Source of the DNA: Pseudomonadota bacterium
GTDB taxonomy: Bacteria; Myxococcota_A; UBA796; SXON01
Direction: 5' to 3'
Assembly: GCA_005778355.1 (NCBI GenBank)
Contig: SXON01000194.1
Span: 1-37,867 of the forward strand
DNA: 37,867 bases
Shown here: in pieces, positions 23,190-32,010 of the stretch
How the letters are laid out: each line of letters begins with the position of its first letter
How positions within the stretch are numbered: position 1 is the stretch's first letter
Notes under the pieces: generated by a model
Databases searched by the model: none
What the model was told of the DNA's origin: nothing
The model's input: only the letters and a program-made list of their open reading frames with translations
Position numbers and translations under genes: made by a program

Positions 23190-24656
23190 ATGGACGCTCT
23201 GAGCTGGATCTACGCCGTGTTGGTCGGCACCCTGTGCCTCCACGGCCTGCATCGCTACGTGCATCTCGCGCGTTTTTGGCGCACAGTGCGTCGCGACCCG
23301 ATTGTGCCTGCGATGCCCGCCGAGCTCCCGGTGGTCACGGTGCAGCTGCCGGTCTACAACGAGCGCGACGTGGTGGCGCGGCTGGTTGATGCCGCCGCCG
23401 CCCTCGACTGGCCGGCCGACCGGCTGCACATCCAGCTGCTCGACGACAGCAGCGACGACACCGCCGCTTGCGCCCAGGGCGCCCTCCATCGAGCTCGCAC
23501 CCGGGGCCTCACGGTCGAGCTCATCCAGCGTCGCGACCGCACCGGCTTCAAGGCGGGGGCTCTCGCCCACGGCCTCGCGACAGCGCGGGGTGAGCTCGTC
23601 GCGATCTTCGACGCCGACTTCGTGCCCCCGCGCGATTTCCTCCGCCGGCTCGTGCCGCACTTCGCCGACCCCACGGTGGGCGTGGTCCAGGCACGCTGGG
23701 GTCACCTCAACGACGGCGACAGCGCGCTCACCCGCGCCCAGGCGTTGATGCTCGACGCGCACTTCCGCCTCGAGCACCTGGGCCGCAACCGCAGCGGCGC
23801 GTGGTTCAACTTCAACGGGACTGCCGGCATCTGGCGCCGCGCGGCGATCGAGGCGGCCGGCGGCTGGCAGGGCGACACCTTGACCGAAGACCTCGACCTC
23901 AGCTACCGCGCGCAGGCCGCCGGCTGGCGCTTCGTGTATCGCGACGATGTGGTTGTCCCTGCCGAGCTTCCCGCCACGCTGGCCGCCTTCCGGGCCCAGC
24001 AGTCACGCTGGGCCAAGGGCTCCGTGGAAACCCTTCGCAAACTCGGCGCGCGCGTCCTTCGCGCCCCGGTGCCGCTCTGGGTCCGTGCCGAGGCGCTGCA
24101 GCATCTGAGCGCCAATCTGGCGTGGCCGCTGGCCCTCGGCGTGGCCCTGCTCATGCCGGCAGTGGCGCTCTCCTCGGGGGGGAACACCTTGCGGCACCTG
24201 GTGCTCGACCTCCCCGCGTTCTTCTTCGCGACCGTCTCGCACGCGGCGTTCTTCGCCGCCGCCCCGCTCGCGGGCGATGTCGCGACGCCGTCCCGGGCTG
24301 GGTGGCGACGGCTCATCGACCTGCCGGCGGCGGTCCTCCTCGGCATCGGCATGTCGGTCAACCAGTCTCGGGCCGTGTACGAGGCACTCCGCGGGCGTCG
24401 CAGCGCCTTCGTGCGCACCCCCAAGCAGGGCACCGGCACGGGGTCGTACCGGGCCGCCCTCGCCGAGGGGTTGCCGGTCGAGGGCTTGCTCTGCGCCTGG
24501 CACCTGGTGGGCATCCTCGGCGCGGTGGCGCTCGGGCACTATGGCAGCGTGCCCTTCCTCGCGCTGTTCGCGGTTGGATTTGGCTGGGTGGCGACGCAGA
24601 GCCCCCGGCGTGTGTCGGCGCCCGCGTCCTTGCCCACCGAGGTCCTAGCCAAGTAG
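23190..24656 (+). CDS. Processive-type family 2 membrane glycosyltransferase (cellulose synthase-like)
   Basis: 488 aa. An N-terminal membrane helix (1-20) is followed by a GT-A domain with the full set of processive GT2 motifs: D85/D86 (LLDDSSDDT), DAD (141-143), TED (231-233) and QxxRW (Q269-W273). Four to five membrane segments follow to the C-terminus. These enzymes polymerise or transfer hexoses (beta-glucan, mannan or glucosyl lipid) while moving the product through the membrane. No c-di-GMP PilZ domain is attached. It has its own promoter-like sequence and may be a single-gene unit; it overlaps the convergent LarA-like gene by 12 bp at the 3' end. Confidence 0.85.
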   Translation: MDALSWIYAVLVGTLCLHGLHRYVHLARFWRTVRRDPIVPAMPAELPVVTVQLPVYNERDVVARLVDAAAALDWPADRLHIQLLDDSSDDTAACAQGALHRARTRGLTVELIQRRDRTGFKAGALAHGLATARGELVAIFDADFVPPRDFLRRLVPHFADPTVGVVQARWGHLNDGDSALTRAQALMLDAHFRLEHLGRNRSGAWFNFNGTAGIWRRAAIEAAGGWQGDTLTEDLDLSYRAQAAGWRFVYRDDVVVPAELPATLAAFRAQQSRWAKGSVETLRKLGARVLRAPVPLWVRAEALQHLSANLAWPLALGVALLMPAVALSSGGNTLRHLVLDLPAFFFATVSHAAFFAAAPLAGDVATPSRAGWRRLIDLPAAVLLGIGMSVNQSRAVYEALRGRRSAFVRTPKQGTGTGSYRAALAEGLPVEGLLCAWHLVGILGAVALGHYGSVPFLALFAVGFGWVATQSPRRVSAPASLPTEVLAK

Positions 24657-25691
24657 GCGGGGGACTTTTCCGAAGGGATCGTCCACGACCAGCGCCCCCT
24701 CGGGCTCGATGCGCTCACGATGGGCCTCGATCCCCACCGTGCGGAGCTTCTCCGGCGCCCCGCACCCTGTCACGACGAGCCGGTACTTCTGTAGCAACAA
24801 GGCGAGCATGATCGCCCGCTGCGTGCCGCCGCCGGTGGGCGCTTCGCCCGAGAGCAGGCTGGTCCAGGGGTGAGCCACTCGGGCGGCGAGCTCAGCGAAG
24901 GCGTGCTCGCCGGAGCCCTCGCCGAGACCCTCGGGACAGGCCGCCTCCAGGTAGAGCGTGGCGCCGGGCGAGAGCGGCGGACGGGCCGAGAGGCCCACGT
25001 AGGTGGCGGCGCGGCTGGCCTGGTAGAAGTTCACCGCCTTGCGCGGCGGCACGCGGAAGACCATCGCGTCGTAAGCGCGAGGCAGATCCCACCAGCAGTC
25101 CAGCGAGGCGGCCGCTTGCCGAAACGTCCGCACGGGTTCCCCGGCGAGCCAGCGACCGCCGGCGGTGTTGAGCGCGTAGGTACAGCCGGCCATCGCGCCG
25201 AGCGTGTCGATCGCCGCGCGGAAGGGGTTGCCCTCCACCTGCCCGACGAGCACGCCGGGGGCCGTCACGCGGTCGCGATGGTGCAGGGCGTCGATCGTCG
25301 CGCGGGCGCCGATGCCCACGGTCACGCCCTTGTGTCCCCCGGAGAAGCCGGCGTACTGGTGCATCTCCACGACGCCGACGGTCCAGATGGCGTCGCAAAC
25401 CTCGACGTGTCGCGACACGCCACCGTGGATGCCATCGAAAGCCCCGGTGGGGATGGTGTCATCGGGGTCGTGCTGGACGACCAGGAAGGGCGATGGGAAG
25501 AGCTCGTCCGCGCGCATGCGGCGGTGCAGGCCGAGGCCGACGATGGCCACCGCGTCGTCGCAGTAGGGCCGAAGCGCCGCGAGCGCTGCACCCACGTCGA
25601 CCGGGCGTGTGCCGTCGGGGACGGCGATGGCCGCGCGCCGGGCCCGTGGAGGCGGGTTGGCGGCGAGGGCCTCGGCGGGGGTGGTGAACAC
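24645..25691 (-). CDS. LarA-like nickel-pincer racemase family protein
   Basis: 348 aa from GTG 25691. The N-terminal LarA signature is VPDGTRPV (24-31), with GLGLHRRM (H56), and the pincer-binding segment EMHQYAGFSGGHKG contains H111 and K121, ten residues apart as in H174/K184 of lactate racemase. VNFYQA lies further on. By recall, LarA needs a nickel-pincer nucleotide made by LarB, LarC and LarE; none of these genes is visible here. At 348 aa it is shorter than the ~420 aa norm, so the substrate may differ from lactate (other 2-hydroxyacids are used by paralogues). The gene is transcribed alone and ends overlapping the GT2 gene by 12 bp. Confidence 0.8.
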   Translation of the reverse strand: MFTTPAEALAANPPPRARRAAIAVPDGTRPVDVGAALAALRPYCDDAVAIVGLGLHRRMRADELFPSPFLVVQHDPDDTIPTGAFDGIHGGVSRHVEVCDAIWTVGVVEMHQYAGFSGGHKGVTVGIGARATIDALHHRDRVTAPGVLVGQVEGNPFRAAIDTLGAMAGCTYALNTAGGRWLAGEPVRTFRQAAASLDCWWDLPRAYDAMVFRVPPRKAVNFYQASRAATYVGLSARPPLSPGATLYLEAACPEGLGEGSGEHAFAELAARVAHPWTSLLSGEAPTGGGTQRAIMLALLLQKYRLVVTGCGAPEKLRTVGIEAHRERIEPEGALVVDDPFGKVPRLLG

Positions 25692-25718
25692 GCCGCCGCA
25701 GTGTAGCGGCTCCCGGGC

Positions 25719-26693
25719 TCAGGCCCCCCCGTCGAGGGCGAAGAGTTGCAGGTTCACCACCGCCACGCGCTGTCCCGGGGCGGACTCGGCCACGATCGCG
25801 CGCATCGCGTGGTAGTGCGCGCGCTGGAGCTCGCGCAGGCGCTCGAAGTCGGCGTCGCTCACCACGAACACGTTGTAGGAGAACTGGCCGCTCGCCTCGC
25901 GCTCGATCCGCTCGGCCGCCACGCGAGTCCAGTGAGCCTTGAGGCGCCGGCTCACCTCGGGGCGGCTGCGCGTGTCGACCGTGGTGGCCACCGGCGCGTA
26001 GTGGGTGCCGGTCCACGAGGCCTGGCCGGACGCGGCGAGGAAGTCGATGCAGCGGTCTTCCTCGGCCTCGTCGATGCCGAGCCGGCGCGCGATCCAGCCT
26101 GGCCGGTGGCGCGGCAGGGCCCCGTAGTCGGTGAGCTCCATGGCGCGCAGCACGGCCTGGGTCCAGGGCAGCTCGTAGGCGCCACGTCGCCGCGCCTCGA
26201 GCTTTCGCCACTCCTCGGCGATCGATGGCAGCGCCAGCGGGTCGACGAGCGCCGCCACGAGGTCGACCACGCGCAGGCTCGCGGCGTCGACCACGCGGAG
26301 GAAGTCGGGGAGCCGCGGCTCAGTCTGCCCCACGAGCCAGCGCTGGACCGAGAAGCGCGAGAGCCCGGCACGGCGCGACAGCTCCACGATCGGCGTGCTG
26401 CCTCGCAGCGTGTCGAGCAAGAGCGCCACGCCTGCGGGGGACGCGGGGTGGAACTCGTTCATCCAGAAGGGGGGCTCGCCGAGGAAGGCGCGGAGGCGCG
26501 CGTCGACATCGATGCCGGCGCGACCTGCGGCGCGGAGTGCCTCCGACGCGGTGGGGCTACGCCGCCCGGCCTCCCAGGTGTAGGCGACGTTGCTCTGGTA
26601 GCCGAGCCGCCGGGACCACGCGGTTTGCGAGCGCTTCCCGCGGAGTGCCACCAGCAGCTCCCGCGCGAGCTGGTCGTAGTTCATCTTCGACAT
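25719..26693 (-). CDS. TIGR02147/DUF4423-type HTH regulator
   Basis: About 324 aa from ATG 26693, or 321 aa from ATG 26684. The N-terminal helix-turn-helix (Cro/Xre style) is MNYDQLARELLVALRGKRSQTAW ... YQSNVAYTWEAGRRSPT. A second HTH-like segment near 120 (AGLSRFSVQRWLVGQTEP) is followed by the DUF4423 region (EEWRKLEARRRGAYELPWTQAVLRAMEL) and a C-terminal part (QFSYNVFVVSDADFERLRELQ). It is a probable DNA-binding regulator, without a known target. The family is recognised mainly in Fibrobacteres, Bdellovibrionota and Myxococcota. TATATG lies six bases before ATG 26684, but no strong SD precedes either start. Confidence 0.74.
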   Translation of the reverse strand: MSKMNYDQLARELLVALRGKRSQTAWSRRLGYQSNVAYTWEAGRRSPTASEALRAAGRAGIDVDARLRAFLGEPPFWMNEFHPASPAGVALLLDTLRGSTPIVELSRRAGLSRFSVQRWLVGQTEPRLPDFLRVVDAASLRVVDLVAALVDPLALPSIAEEWRKLEARRRGAYELPWTQAVLRAMELTDYGALPRHRPGWIARRLGIDEAEEDRCIDFLAASGQASWTGTHYAPVATTVDTRSRPEVSRRLKAHWTRVAAERIEREASGQFSYNVFVVSDADFERLRELQRAHYHAMRAIVAESAPGQRVAVVNLQLFALDGGA

Positions 26694-26773
26694 ATAGCAG
26701 AAATGCACATCGGGCGGCAACGCTGAGGGAGGAGACGTGCAGCTCTGCGCTTCGCAGTGCGCCGCCGTGGGGG

Positions 26774-26779
26774 TAGGAT
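26774..26779 (+). promoter_or_regulatory. TAGGAT element six bases before the ATG
   Basis: TAGGAT plus TCCCCC then ATG 26786. The element is framed by GGGGG (26769-26773) and CCCCC (26781-26785), which could pair. This is the same hexamer and spacing as at 1181. Confidence 0.35.
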
Positions 26780-26785
26780 TCCCCC

Positions 26786-27361
26786 ATGTGGCGGATCCTG
26801 CTCCTCGTCCTCTTCCCCCTGGCGTGCGGCCAGGAAGGCGAGTTCCTCTGTCCCGAGTGCGATGGCGGTCACTCCGACACCGCCGACATCGGCGACGCGG
26901 ACACCGACACCGACAGCGATAGCGACACGGATAGCGACACGGATAGCGACACCGACACCGACTCGGGTACCGGCGACACCGGCGACACCGGCCAGGCGCC
27001 GCCAGACGGTGTCTACACTGGCGGCATCGAGCTCCTCGCGACCACCAGCGATGGCGGATCCGACACGTGTACCGGCGATCTCCGCGCGATCATCGACAGC
27101 GCCGCCGCGCCGACCATCGCGGGCACCGCGAAGTGCACCTTCGCGGGATCGCTGGCCGCGGCCTACCCCGCCGGGCTCGCCCTCGGTTTGCAGGGTGAGC
27201 TGGGCCGCCCGCCGGCCGCGAGCGGAACGCTGACGGTCGAGGGCGAGGACTGGAGCTGGACGGGTGAGGCCAGCGATGGGCATTTCATCGGGTCTTTCTC
27301 CGGGACGCTCTCGGGCAGCACGCCGATGAGCGTTACCGGCAGCTTCGACACGGAGCTCTAG
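26786..27361 (+). CDS. Lipoprotein with Asp/Thr/Ser linker and beta-sandwich-like domain
   Basis: 191 aa. The signal MWRILLLVLFPLAC has a lipobox. A low-complexity linker (residues ~28-70) made of repeated Asp-Ser/Thr pairs follows, then Gly-Asp-Thr repeats. The C-terminal ~115 residues are Gly- and Thr-rich with beta-strand spacing (YTGGIELLATTS, ISGSFSG-like turns near the end: GHFIGSFSGTLSGSTPM). I do not recognise the domain. The linker probably spaces the domain from the lipid anchor. The next gene encodes a vWA lipoprotein with the same linker style, and they could share a transcript (103-bp gap). Confidence 0.68.
   Translation: MWRILLLVLFPLACGQEGEFLCPECDGGHSDTADIGDADTDTDSDSDTDSDTDSDTDTDSGTGDTGDTGQAPPDGVYTGGIELLATTSDGGSDTCTGDLRAIIDSAAAPTIAGTAKCTFAGSLAAAYPAGLALGLQGELGRPPAASGTLTVEGEDWSWTGEASDGHFIGSFSGTLSGSTPMSVTGSFDTEL
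26918..26953 (+). repeat. 12-bp tandem repeat x3 coding Asp-Ser-Asp-Thr
   Basis: GATAGCGACACG is repeated three times (the last copy has one change) inside the lipoprotein linker. Changes in copy number would keep the frame, altering linker length only. Confidence 0.6.
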
Positions 27362-27464
27362 CGGAACTGCACAAGTCTGCGCAGTACCGCCGGGGGGAAA
27401 GTGCGAATCCGGTCTAGCGTTCAGCACCCGGCCCGTGGGATGGTTCCTCCAGCCCGGAGGCAAA

Positions 27465-29003
27465 ATGCGTACGTTCTCTGTCCTTCCTCTCGTCCTTCTC
27501 GTCGCCTGTAGCAGCAGCGCCACGTCCGACTTCCTCGGCGGCGGCAGCCACGCCGACACCGCGTCGGGGTCCTACGACGCCGACAGTGACACCGACACCG
27601 ACGCCGACGCCGACACCGACTACGGCGACCAGGCCGATACCGGCCGCCCGTCCAGCGACAGCGGCGACACCGACACCGACACCGAGGGCACGCCCTGCGA
27701 GGAGGAGGAGCCCGTTCGCCTCTACATCTCGCCCGACGACTCCAACTCCATGGGCAGCGCCGTGCTCGGCCGCAACGCGGTGCTCGAGGGCTGGGGCAGC
27801 GCCCCGCAGGCCCCGATTCGCGTGCACGAGATCTTCAACTACTACGAGTGGGACTACCCCGCCGCCGAGCTCGAGTCGCTGCGCGTCACGCCCTCGCTCG
27901 AGAAGCAAGTCGACGGCACCTGGATCCTGCAGCTCGGGATCTCCAGTCCGCCCCTCGGCAACGACAACCGGCAGCCGATGAACCTGGTGTTCTCGCTCGA
28001 TACCTCGGGCTCGATGGCAGGTGGCCCGATGGAGGACCTGAAGGACACGATGCGCGCCATCGCCGGGAGCCTGCGCTACGGCGACCTGGTGTCGGTGGTG
28101 GACTGGTCGGAAACCCCCTCGGTCTCGCTCCGCGCCCACCCCGTGAGCGGAGCCGACGACGCCACGCTGCTGGCCACGGTCGACGCGCTCACCTCGAACG
28201 GCGGCACCAACCTCGAGGGCGGCCTGGAGCGCGCCTACGAGCTGGCCGAGGCGAACTACAGTGACAACCGCATCAACCGCGTGGTTCTCATCAGCGACGG
28301 CGGCGCGAACATCGGGGTGACGAGCGAGGAGGTCATCGGCCGCTACGCCGGGAGCGAGTTCCGCGCGGGGGTGTACCTGGCGGGCGTCGGCGTGGGCACC
28401 GGCAGGACCTACAACGACGACCTGATGGACGAGGTCACCGACCTCGGCAAGGGCGCCAGCACCTTCGTGGACAACGCGACTGAGGCCTGGCGCGTGTTCG
28501 GTGAGTCTCGATTCGTCGAGCAAATGGACGTGGCGGCGCGAAACGTCCGCGTCACCCTCGATCTGCCCCCGGGCTTCTCCATCGGGCGCTCCTCCGCCGA
28601 GGAATACAGCACCGACCCCACCCAGATCGAGCCGCAGAACATCGCCCCGAGCGACAGCGTCGTCATCTTCAACCGGCTCGACACCTGCGCCCCCGAGCAG
28701 GTGAGCGGCGAGAGCACCGTGGGCGTCACCTTGAACTGGCAGGATCCGGCAACGCTCCAGGAGCGCTCGATGGAGCAGTCCTGGACCTTCGCGGAGTTGC
28801 TCGCGGCCGACGGCGCGCGCATCGCGAAGGGCAAGGCGCTCTACACCTACGGCCAGGCCCTGGCGGCGTGGCAGAGTGGGCGCCGCTCGGAGACCGAGTG
28901 GGCCGTCGACCTGGCCCTCGTCACGCTTGAGGCGGCGGAGCAACAGAATCCCGGCGACGATGCGCTCGAGGAAGTCCGCCTGGTGCTCGAGGTCCTCGAC
29001 TAG
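27465..29003 (+). CDS. YfbK-like von Willebrand factor A domain lipoprotein
   Basis: 512 aa. ATG 27465 has GGAGG at 27456-27460. Signal MRTFSVLPLVLLVAC with lipobox, then an Asp/Thr linker (~20-75). Residues ~85-175 match the N-terminal vWF_A-associated region (GRNAVLEGWG ... PIRVHEIFNYYEWDYP). The vWA domain follows with MIDAS DTSGS (~183), then VLISDGGANIG and a third site with YNDDLMDEVTDLG. A C-terminal domain (~345-510) resembles DUF3520. It is a metal-dependent protein-binding module, probably on the cell surface. The role of YfbK-type proteins is not well established. It ends overlapping the convergent amidohydrolase gene by four bases. Confidence 0.8.
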   Translation: MRTFSVLPLVLLVACSSSATSDFLGGGSHADTASGSYDADSDTDTDADADTDYGDQADTGRPSSDSGDTDTDTEGTPCEEEEPVRLYISPDDSNSMGSAVLGRNAVLEGWGSAPQAPIRVHEIFNYYEWDYPAAELESLRVTPSLEKQVDGTWILQLGISSPPLGNDNRQPMNLVFSLDTSGSMAGGPMEDLKDTMRAIAGSLRYGDLVSVVDWSETPSVSLRAHPVSGADDATLLATVDALTSNGGTNLEGGLERAYELAEANYSDNRINRVVLISDGGANIGVTSEEVIGRYAGSEFRAGVYLAGVGVGTGRTYNDDLMDEVTDLGKGASTFVDNATEAWRVFGESRFVEQMDVAARNVRVTLDLPPGFSIGRSSAEEYSTDPTQIEPQNIAPSDSVVIFNRLDTCAPEQVSGESTVGVTLNWQDPATLQERSMEQSWTFAELLAADGARIAKGKALYTYGQALAAWQSGRRSETEWAVDLALVTLEAAEQQNPGDDALEEVRLVLEVLD

Positions 29004-30745
29004 CCCACCCGCGCCAGCCGCCCGGGGCGGGCGCCCGTGAGCTGCCCCTCCCGCGCGATGGGCTGACCGGCCACGAGCGTGGCCACATAGCCGTCGGCGT
29101 CTTGCAGGAGGCGTTGCCCCCCCGCGGGCAGGTCGCGGACCATGCGTGGCCCGTAGAGGCGAAGTCGCGACAGGTCGATGATGTTCAGGTCGGCGCGCTG
29201 GCCCAGCGCCACGCGCCCTCGATCGCTGAAGCCGATGAAGTCGGCCGGTCGCGCGCTGAGGAACTGCACCGCCCGCTCCACCGGCCAGCGGCCCCGCTCT
29301 TTCACCCAGTGCGACAGGTAGAAGGTGGGAAAACTCGCGTCGCAGATCGTGCCCACGTGGGCGCCGCCATCGCTCAGGCCCGGCAGGGCGCGGGCGTGGC
29401 TCATCATCTCGTACACCGGTTCGAGATCGAAACTCGCATAGTTGAAGATGGGGAAGTACACCAGTTCCCGCCCTTCGCGATCGAGCAGCGCGTCGTACAG
29501 CGCCTCCACCGGTGAAACGCCCTGCGCCCGCGCGCGCGCGCCGATCGACGCCGTGACCGGCGGCTCGTAGTCCGGGTTGTCGCCGAGCCGGAACATGCGG
29601 AAGGCGAGGCGATCGAGCTGGGCGAGCAAGTGGTCGACAAGGGGCGGGACCGCGCTCCCGTCGCCCGACACCGCCACGCTCGCCTCGGCGACGATCCGGG
29701 CGCGCACGGCCGGTTCGCGCATCGCCACCACCCGCTCGGCGAGGGGAACCGTCGCCAGCGCCTGGTAGCTCGGCTTGCCGATGAAGGGGTGGTAGGTGCA
29801 GCCCAGGCCCAGCAAGACGCCGATTCCGCGCGGGGCCACTTGCACGTGCAGGTCCAGGCCCCGGGCCACGCCCTGGTCGACCCGCGCGAGGATGCGTTTC
29901 CACTGGCCGGGGTCGCCGTCGCGCTGGCTCAGCGAGATCGACAGCGGTCGGCCGCCGGCGGCGCGGGTCATCGACTCGAGCACGTCGAACTCCGCGTCGA
30001 AGGGCTCGGGCCCGCGGGCCATGTCGAAGTCCGACACCGCCTGGAGCACGCCTCGGCCGAGCCCCGAGAAGGCAGCGGCGACCCCTTCCAGTTCCCGGGT
30101 GGCCGCCTCGGAGGCGGGCGTCGCGGCGCCGCTTCGCGCCCGGTGGTTGTCGGTCCGACCCGTCGAGAAGCCCACCGCGCCCGCGAGGAGGGCGGCGCGC
30201 AGCTCGCCGCGCATCGCAGCGATGTCGGCCTCGGTGGCCTCCTCGTTGGCCACGGCACGCTCGCCCATCGCGTACACCCGTAGCGCGTCGTGAGGCACCT
30301 GCGCAGCGAAGTCGATCGCATGCGGCATGGCGTCGAGCGCCTGCATGTACTCGGCGAAGCCCTCCCAGCCCCAGCGGATACCCTCGGCGAGCGCGCTGCC
30401 GGGGATGTCTTCCACGCCCTCCATCAAGGCGATCAGCACGTCGCGATCACGAGCGTGGGCGGGCGCGAAGCCCACGCCGCAGCTGCCCATCACGCAGGTG
30501 GTCACGCCGTGGAGCGAGGAGGGGGCGAAGTCGGCGTCCCACGAGGCTTGCCCGTCGTAGTGGGTGTGGATGTCGACCCAACCGGGGGTCACGATCGCGC
30601 CCTGGGCGTCGATCGTCTCGCGAGCCGCGCCGAGGGTGCCGATCTCCACGATGCGGCCGTCGCGGATGCCCACGTCGGCGGTGAAGGGGGCCCCGCCGTT
30701 GCCGTCCACCACCGTGCCACCCACGATCTTGAGGTCGAGACTCAC
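29000..30745 (-). CDS. N-acyl-D-amino-acid deacylase-like amidohydrolase
   Basis: 581 aa. GTG 30745 has GGAG five bases upstream; GTG 30751 is a weaker alternative. The amidohydrolase (subtype III, D-aminoacylase/PF07969) features are in order: N-terminal beta segment (DLKIVGGTVVDGNGG), metal-binding HTH (H60, H62 in WVDIHTHYDGQ), a serine-rich middle, and SDGGAHVG near the C-terminus with the conserved Asp. The fold removes acyl groups from D-amino acids or cleaves related amides, with a mononuclear or binuclear zinc site. Cytoplasmic; no signal peptide. Its neighbour on the same strand is the GT87 gene. The exact substrate cannot be predicted. Confidence 0.82.
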   Translation of the reverse strand: MSLDLKIVGGTVVDGNGGAPFTADVGIRDGRIVEIGTLGAARETIDAQGAIVTPGWVDIHTHYDGQASWDADFAPSSLHGVTTCVMGSCGVGFAPAHARDRDVLIALMEGVEDIPGSALAEGIRWGWEGFAEYMQALDAMPHAIDFAAQVPHDALRVYAMGERAVANEEATEADIAAMRGELRAALLAGAVGFSTGRTDNHRARSGAATPASEAATRELEGVAAAFSGLGRGVLQAVSDFDMARGPEPFDAEFDVLESMTRAAGGRPLSISLSQRDGDPGQWKRILARVDQGVARGLDLHVQVAPRGIGVLLGLGCTYHPFIGKPSYQALATVPLAERVVAMREPAVRARIVAEASVAVSGDGSAVPPLVDHLLAQLDRLAFRMFRLGDNPDYEPPVTASIGARARAQGVSPVEALYDALLDREGRELVYFPIFNYASFDLEPVYEMMSHARALPGLSDGGAHVGTICDASFPTFYLSHWVKERGRWPVERAVQFLSARPADFIGFSDRGRVALGQRADLNIIDLSRLRLYGPRMVRDLPAGGQRLLQDADGYVATLVAGQPIAREGQLTGARPGRLARVG

Positions 30746-30772
30746 GCACACTCCGGTCGAGGGGCGGATGTA

Positions 30773-31948
30773 TCACCTAGGCCAGGCAGTCTCGCGGGCA
30801 AGAAGTGCATAAAAGGGTAGGTATATCGCCCACCGCACCCAGGTCTGCTCTGCCCAAGCGCCGGTGAGCGGGTCGAGCGTCGCGAGCACGAGGTAGGCGA
30901 GGGGAACCAGCGCACCGAGGCCCACCCAGGCCCAGCGACGGAGCAAGAGCGCAGGGACGAGGGGCCACAGCACGTACCAGGGGTGCACCGTGGGTGAGAG
31001 CATGACGAAGGCACCGAAAACCCAGAGGCAGAGCTGCACCGGGTCGCGACAACGCCACAGCGCCCACCCGGTGACAATGACGCCCACGGCTTGCAGCCCG
31101 AGCCGCACGTTGCCTCCTCCCAGCCCGAGGCCGACGAGCGCCGGGTATACCGAGCCGTTGAACGACCAGTGGGCCCTGTATGCCTCGAAACCACGAGTGA
31201 AACCGTCGCCGAGTAGGGGTGCAAACGCGAGTGCTGTGGCGATGGCGGCGACGAGCATTGTCCGTGGGCGCTGGCGGAGCAAGAGCACGCCCGGGAGGAG
31301 CTTCACCATCGCGCCCACCCATGCGCCGAGCGAGCTCTGGTCAACGAGGGCCACGGCGAGGGCGAGCGTGGCCACTGGTTCGAGGTGACCGCCGGTGGCG
31401 GCCTCCACCGCCGGGAGGGGGAGCAGCGCCCAGGTCCAGCCGGCGACGTGATCGCGGCGGGCGAGAACCACGGCAGTGCCAATGTCGCAGAGGGTGACGA
31501 ACCATCGCCACGTGGCGACCCCCTGCGACGCCACCACCACGAAGAGGAGCTGTGCGCCCGGCGGGTAGATGCTGCTCACCTCGCGGTGGTTCACCCGCGC
31601 CCACACGTCGTCGCGCAGGTGGCTCAACGCGGGACTGTCGGGAGCGTGCGCGAACGGCGAGAAACCAGCCAGCCAAGTACGGCCTTCCCAGGTGAAGCGG
31701 TAGAGGTCGTCCGACAGAGTGGGATCGACCGCGAGCAGGGGCAGGCGGAGCATCGCGGCCACCAGCGCCAGCCGGAAGAGGTCGCGACCGGCCAGCGGGC
31801 GGGCGTCCTCCCGGCGAGGAATCAGCCACGTCACCAGCAGTCCCCAGGCCAGGAGGGTTGCCACCCAGGCGCGCGGGGACGCGGCAGGGCTGCCCGCGAG
31901 GCCGAGCGCGGTGCTGCCGACGAGCGCGACCAGCGAGGGGAGGAGCAC
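30773..31948 (-). CDS. GT87-like (GT-C) polyprenol-phosphate mannosyltransferase
   Basis: 391 aa from GTG 31948. The first loop has Asp-Asp (SDDLYRFTWEGRTWLAGFSPF), as in GT87 alpha-mannosyltransferases, followed by ~9-10 hydrophobic segments and the motif IYPPGAQLLF. A second membrane block with HPWYVLWPLVPAL is typical of the family. It should transfer mannose (or a related sugar) from polyprenyl-phosphate in the periplasmic face of the inner membrane. The start is the only GTG/ATG in frame close to the first helix, with no clear Shine-Dalgarno. It is 27 bp ahead of the amidohydrolase gene on the same strand, so co-transcription is likely. Confidence 0.72.
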   Translation of the reverse strand: MLLPSLVALVGSTALGLAGSPAASPRAWVATLLAWGLLVTWLIPRREDARPLAGRDLFRLALVAAMLRLPLLAVDPTLSDDLYRFTWEGRTWLAGFSPFAHAPDSPALSHLRDDVWARVNHREVSSIYPPGAQLLFVVVASQGVATWRWFVTLCDIGTAVVLARRDHVAGWTWALLPLPAVEAATGGHLEPVATLALAVALVDQSSLGAWVGAMVKLLPGVLLLRQRPRTMLVAAIATALAFAPLLGDGFTRGFEAYRAHWSFNGSVYPALVGLGLGGGNVRLGLQAVGVIVTGWALWRCRDPVQLCLWVFGAFVMLSPTVHPWYVLWPLVPALLLRRWAWVGLGALVPLAYLVLATLDPLTGAWAEQTWVRWAIYLPFYALLARETAWPR

Positions 31949-32010
31949 GACTAGATCTAGCCCCGCCGAGGGACGGCGCGCGCGCTCTGAACGGTTTAGG
32001 CACGCGCGCC

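Noticed and set aside
27414..29903. An 829-codon minus-strand ORF
   Set aside because: It lies antisense to the vWA gene and off-frame to the amidohydrolase gene; its composition has no domain and both real genes have clear motifs.
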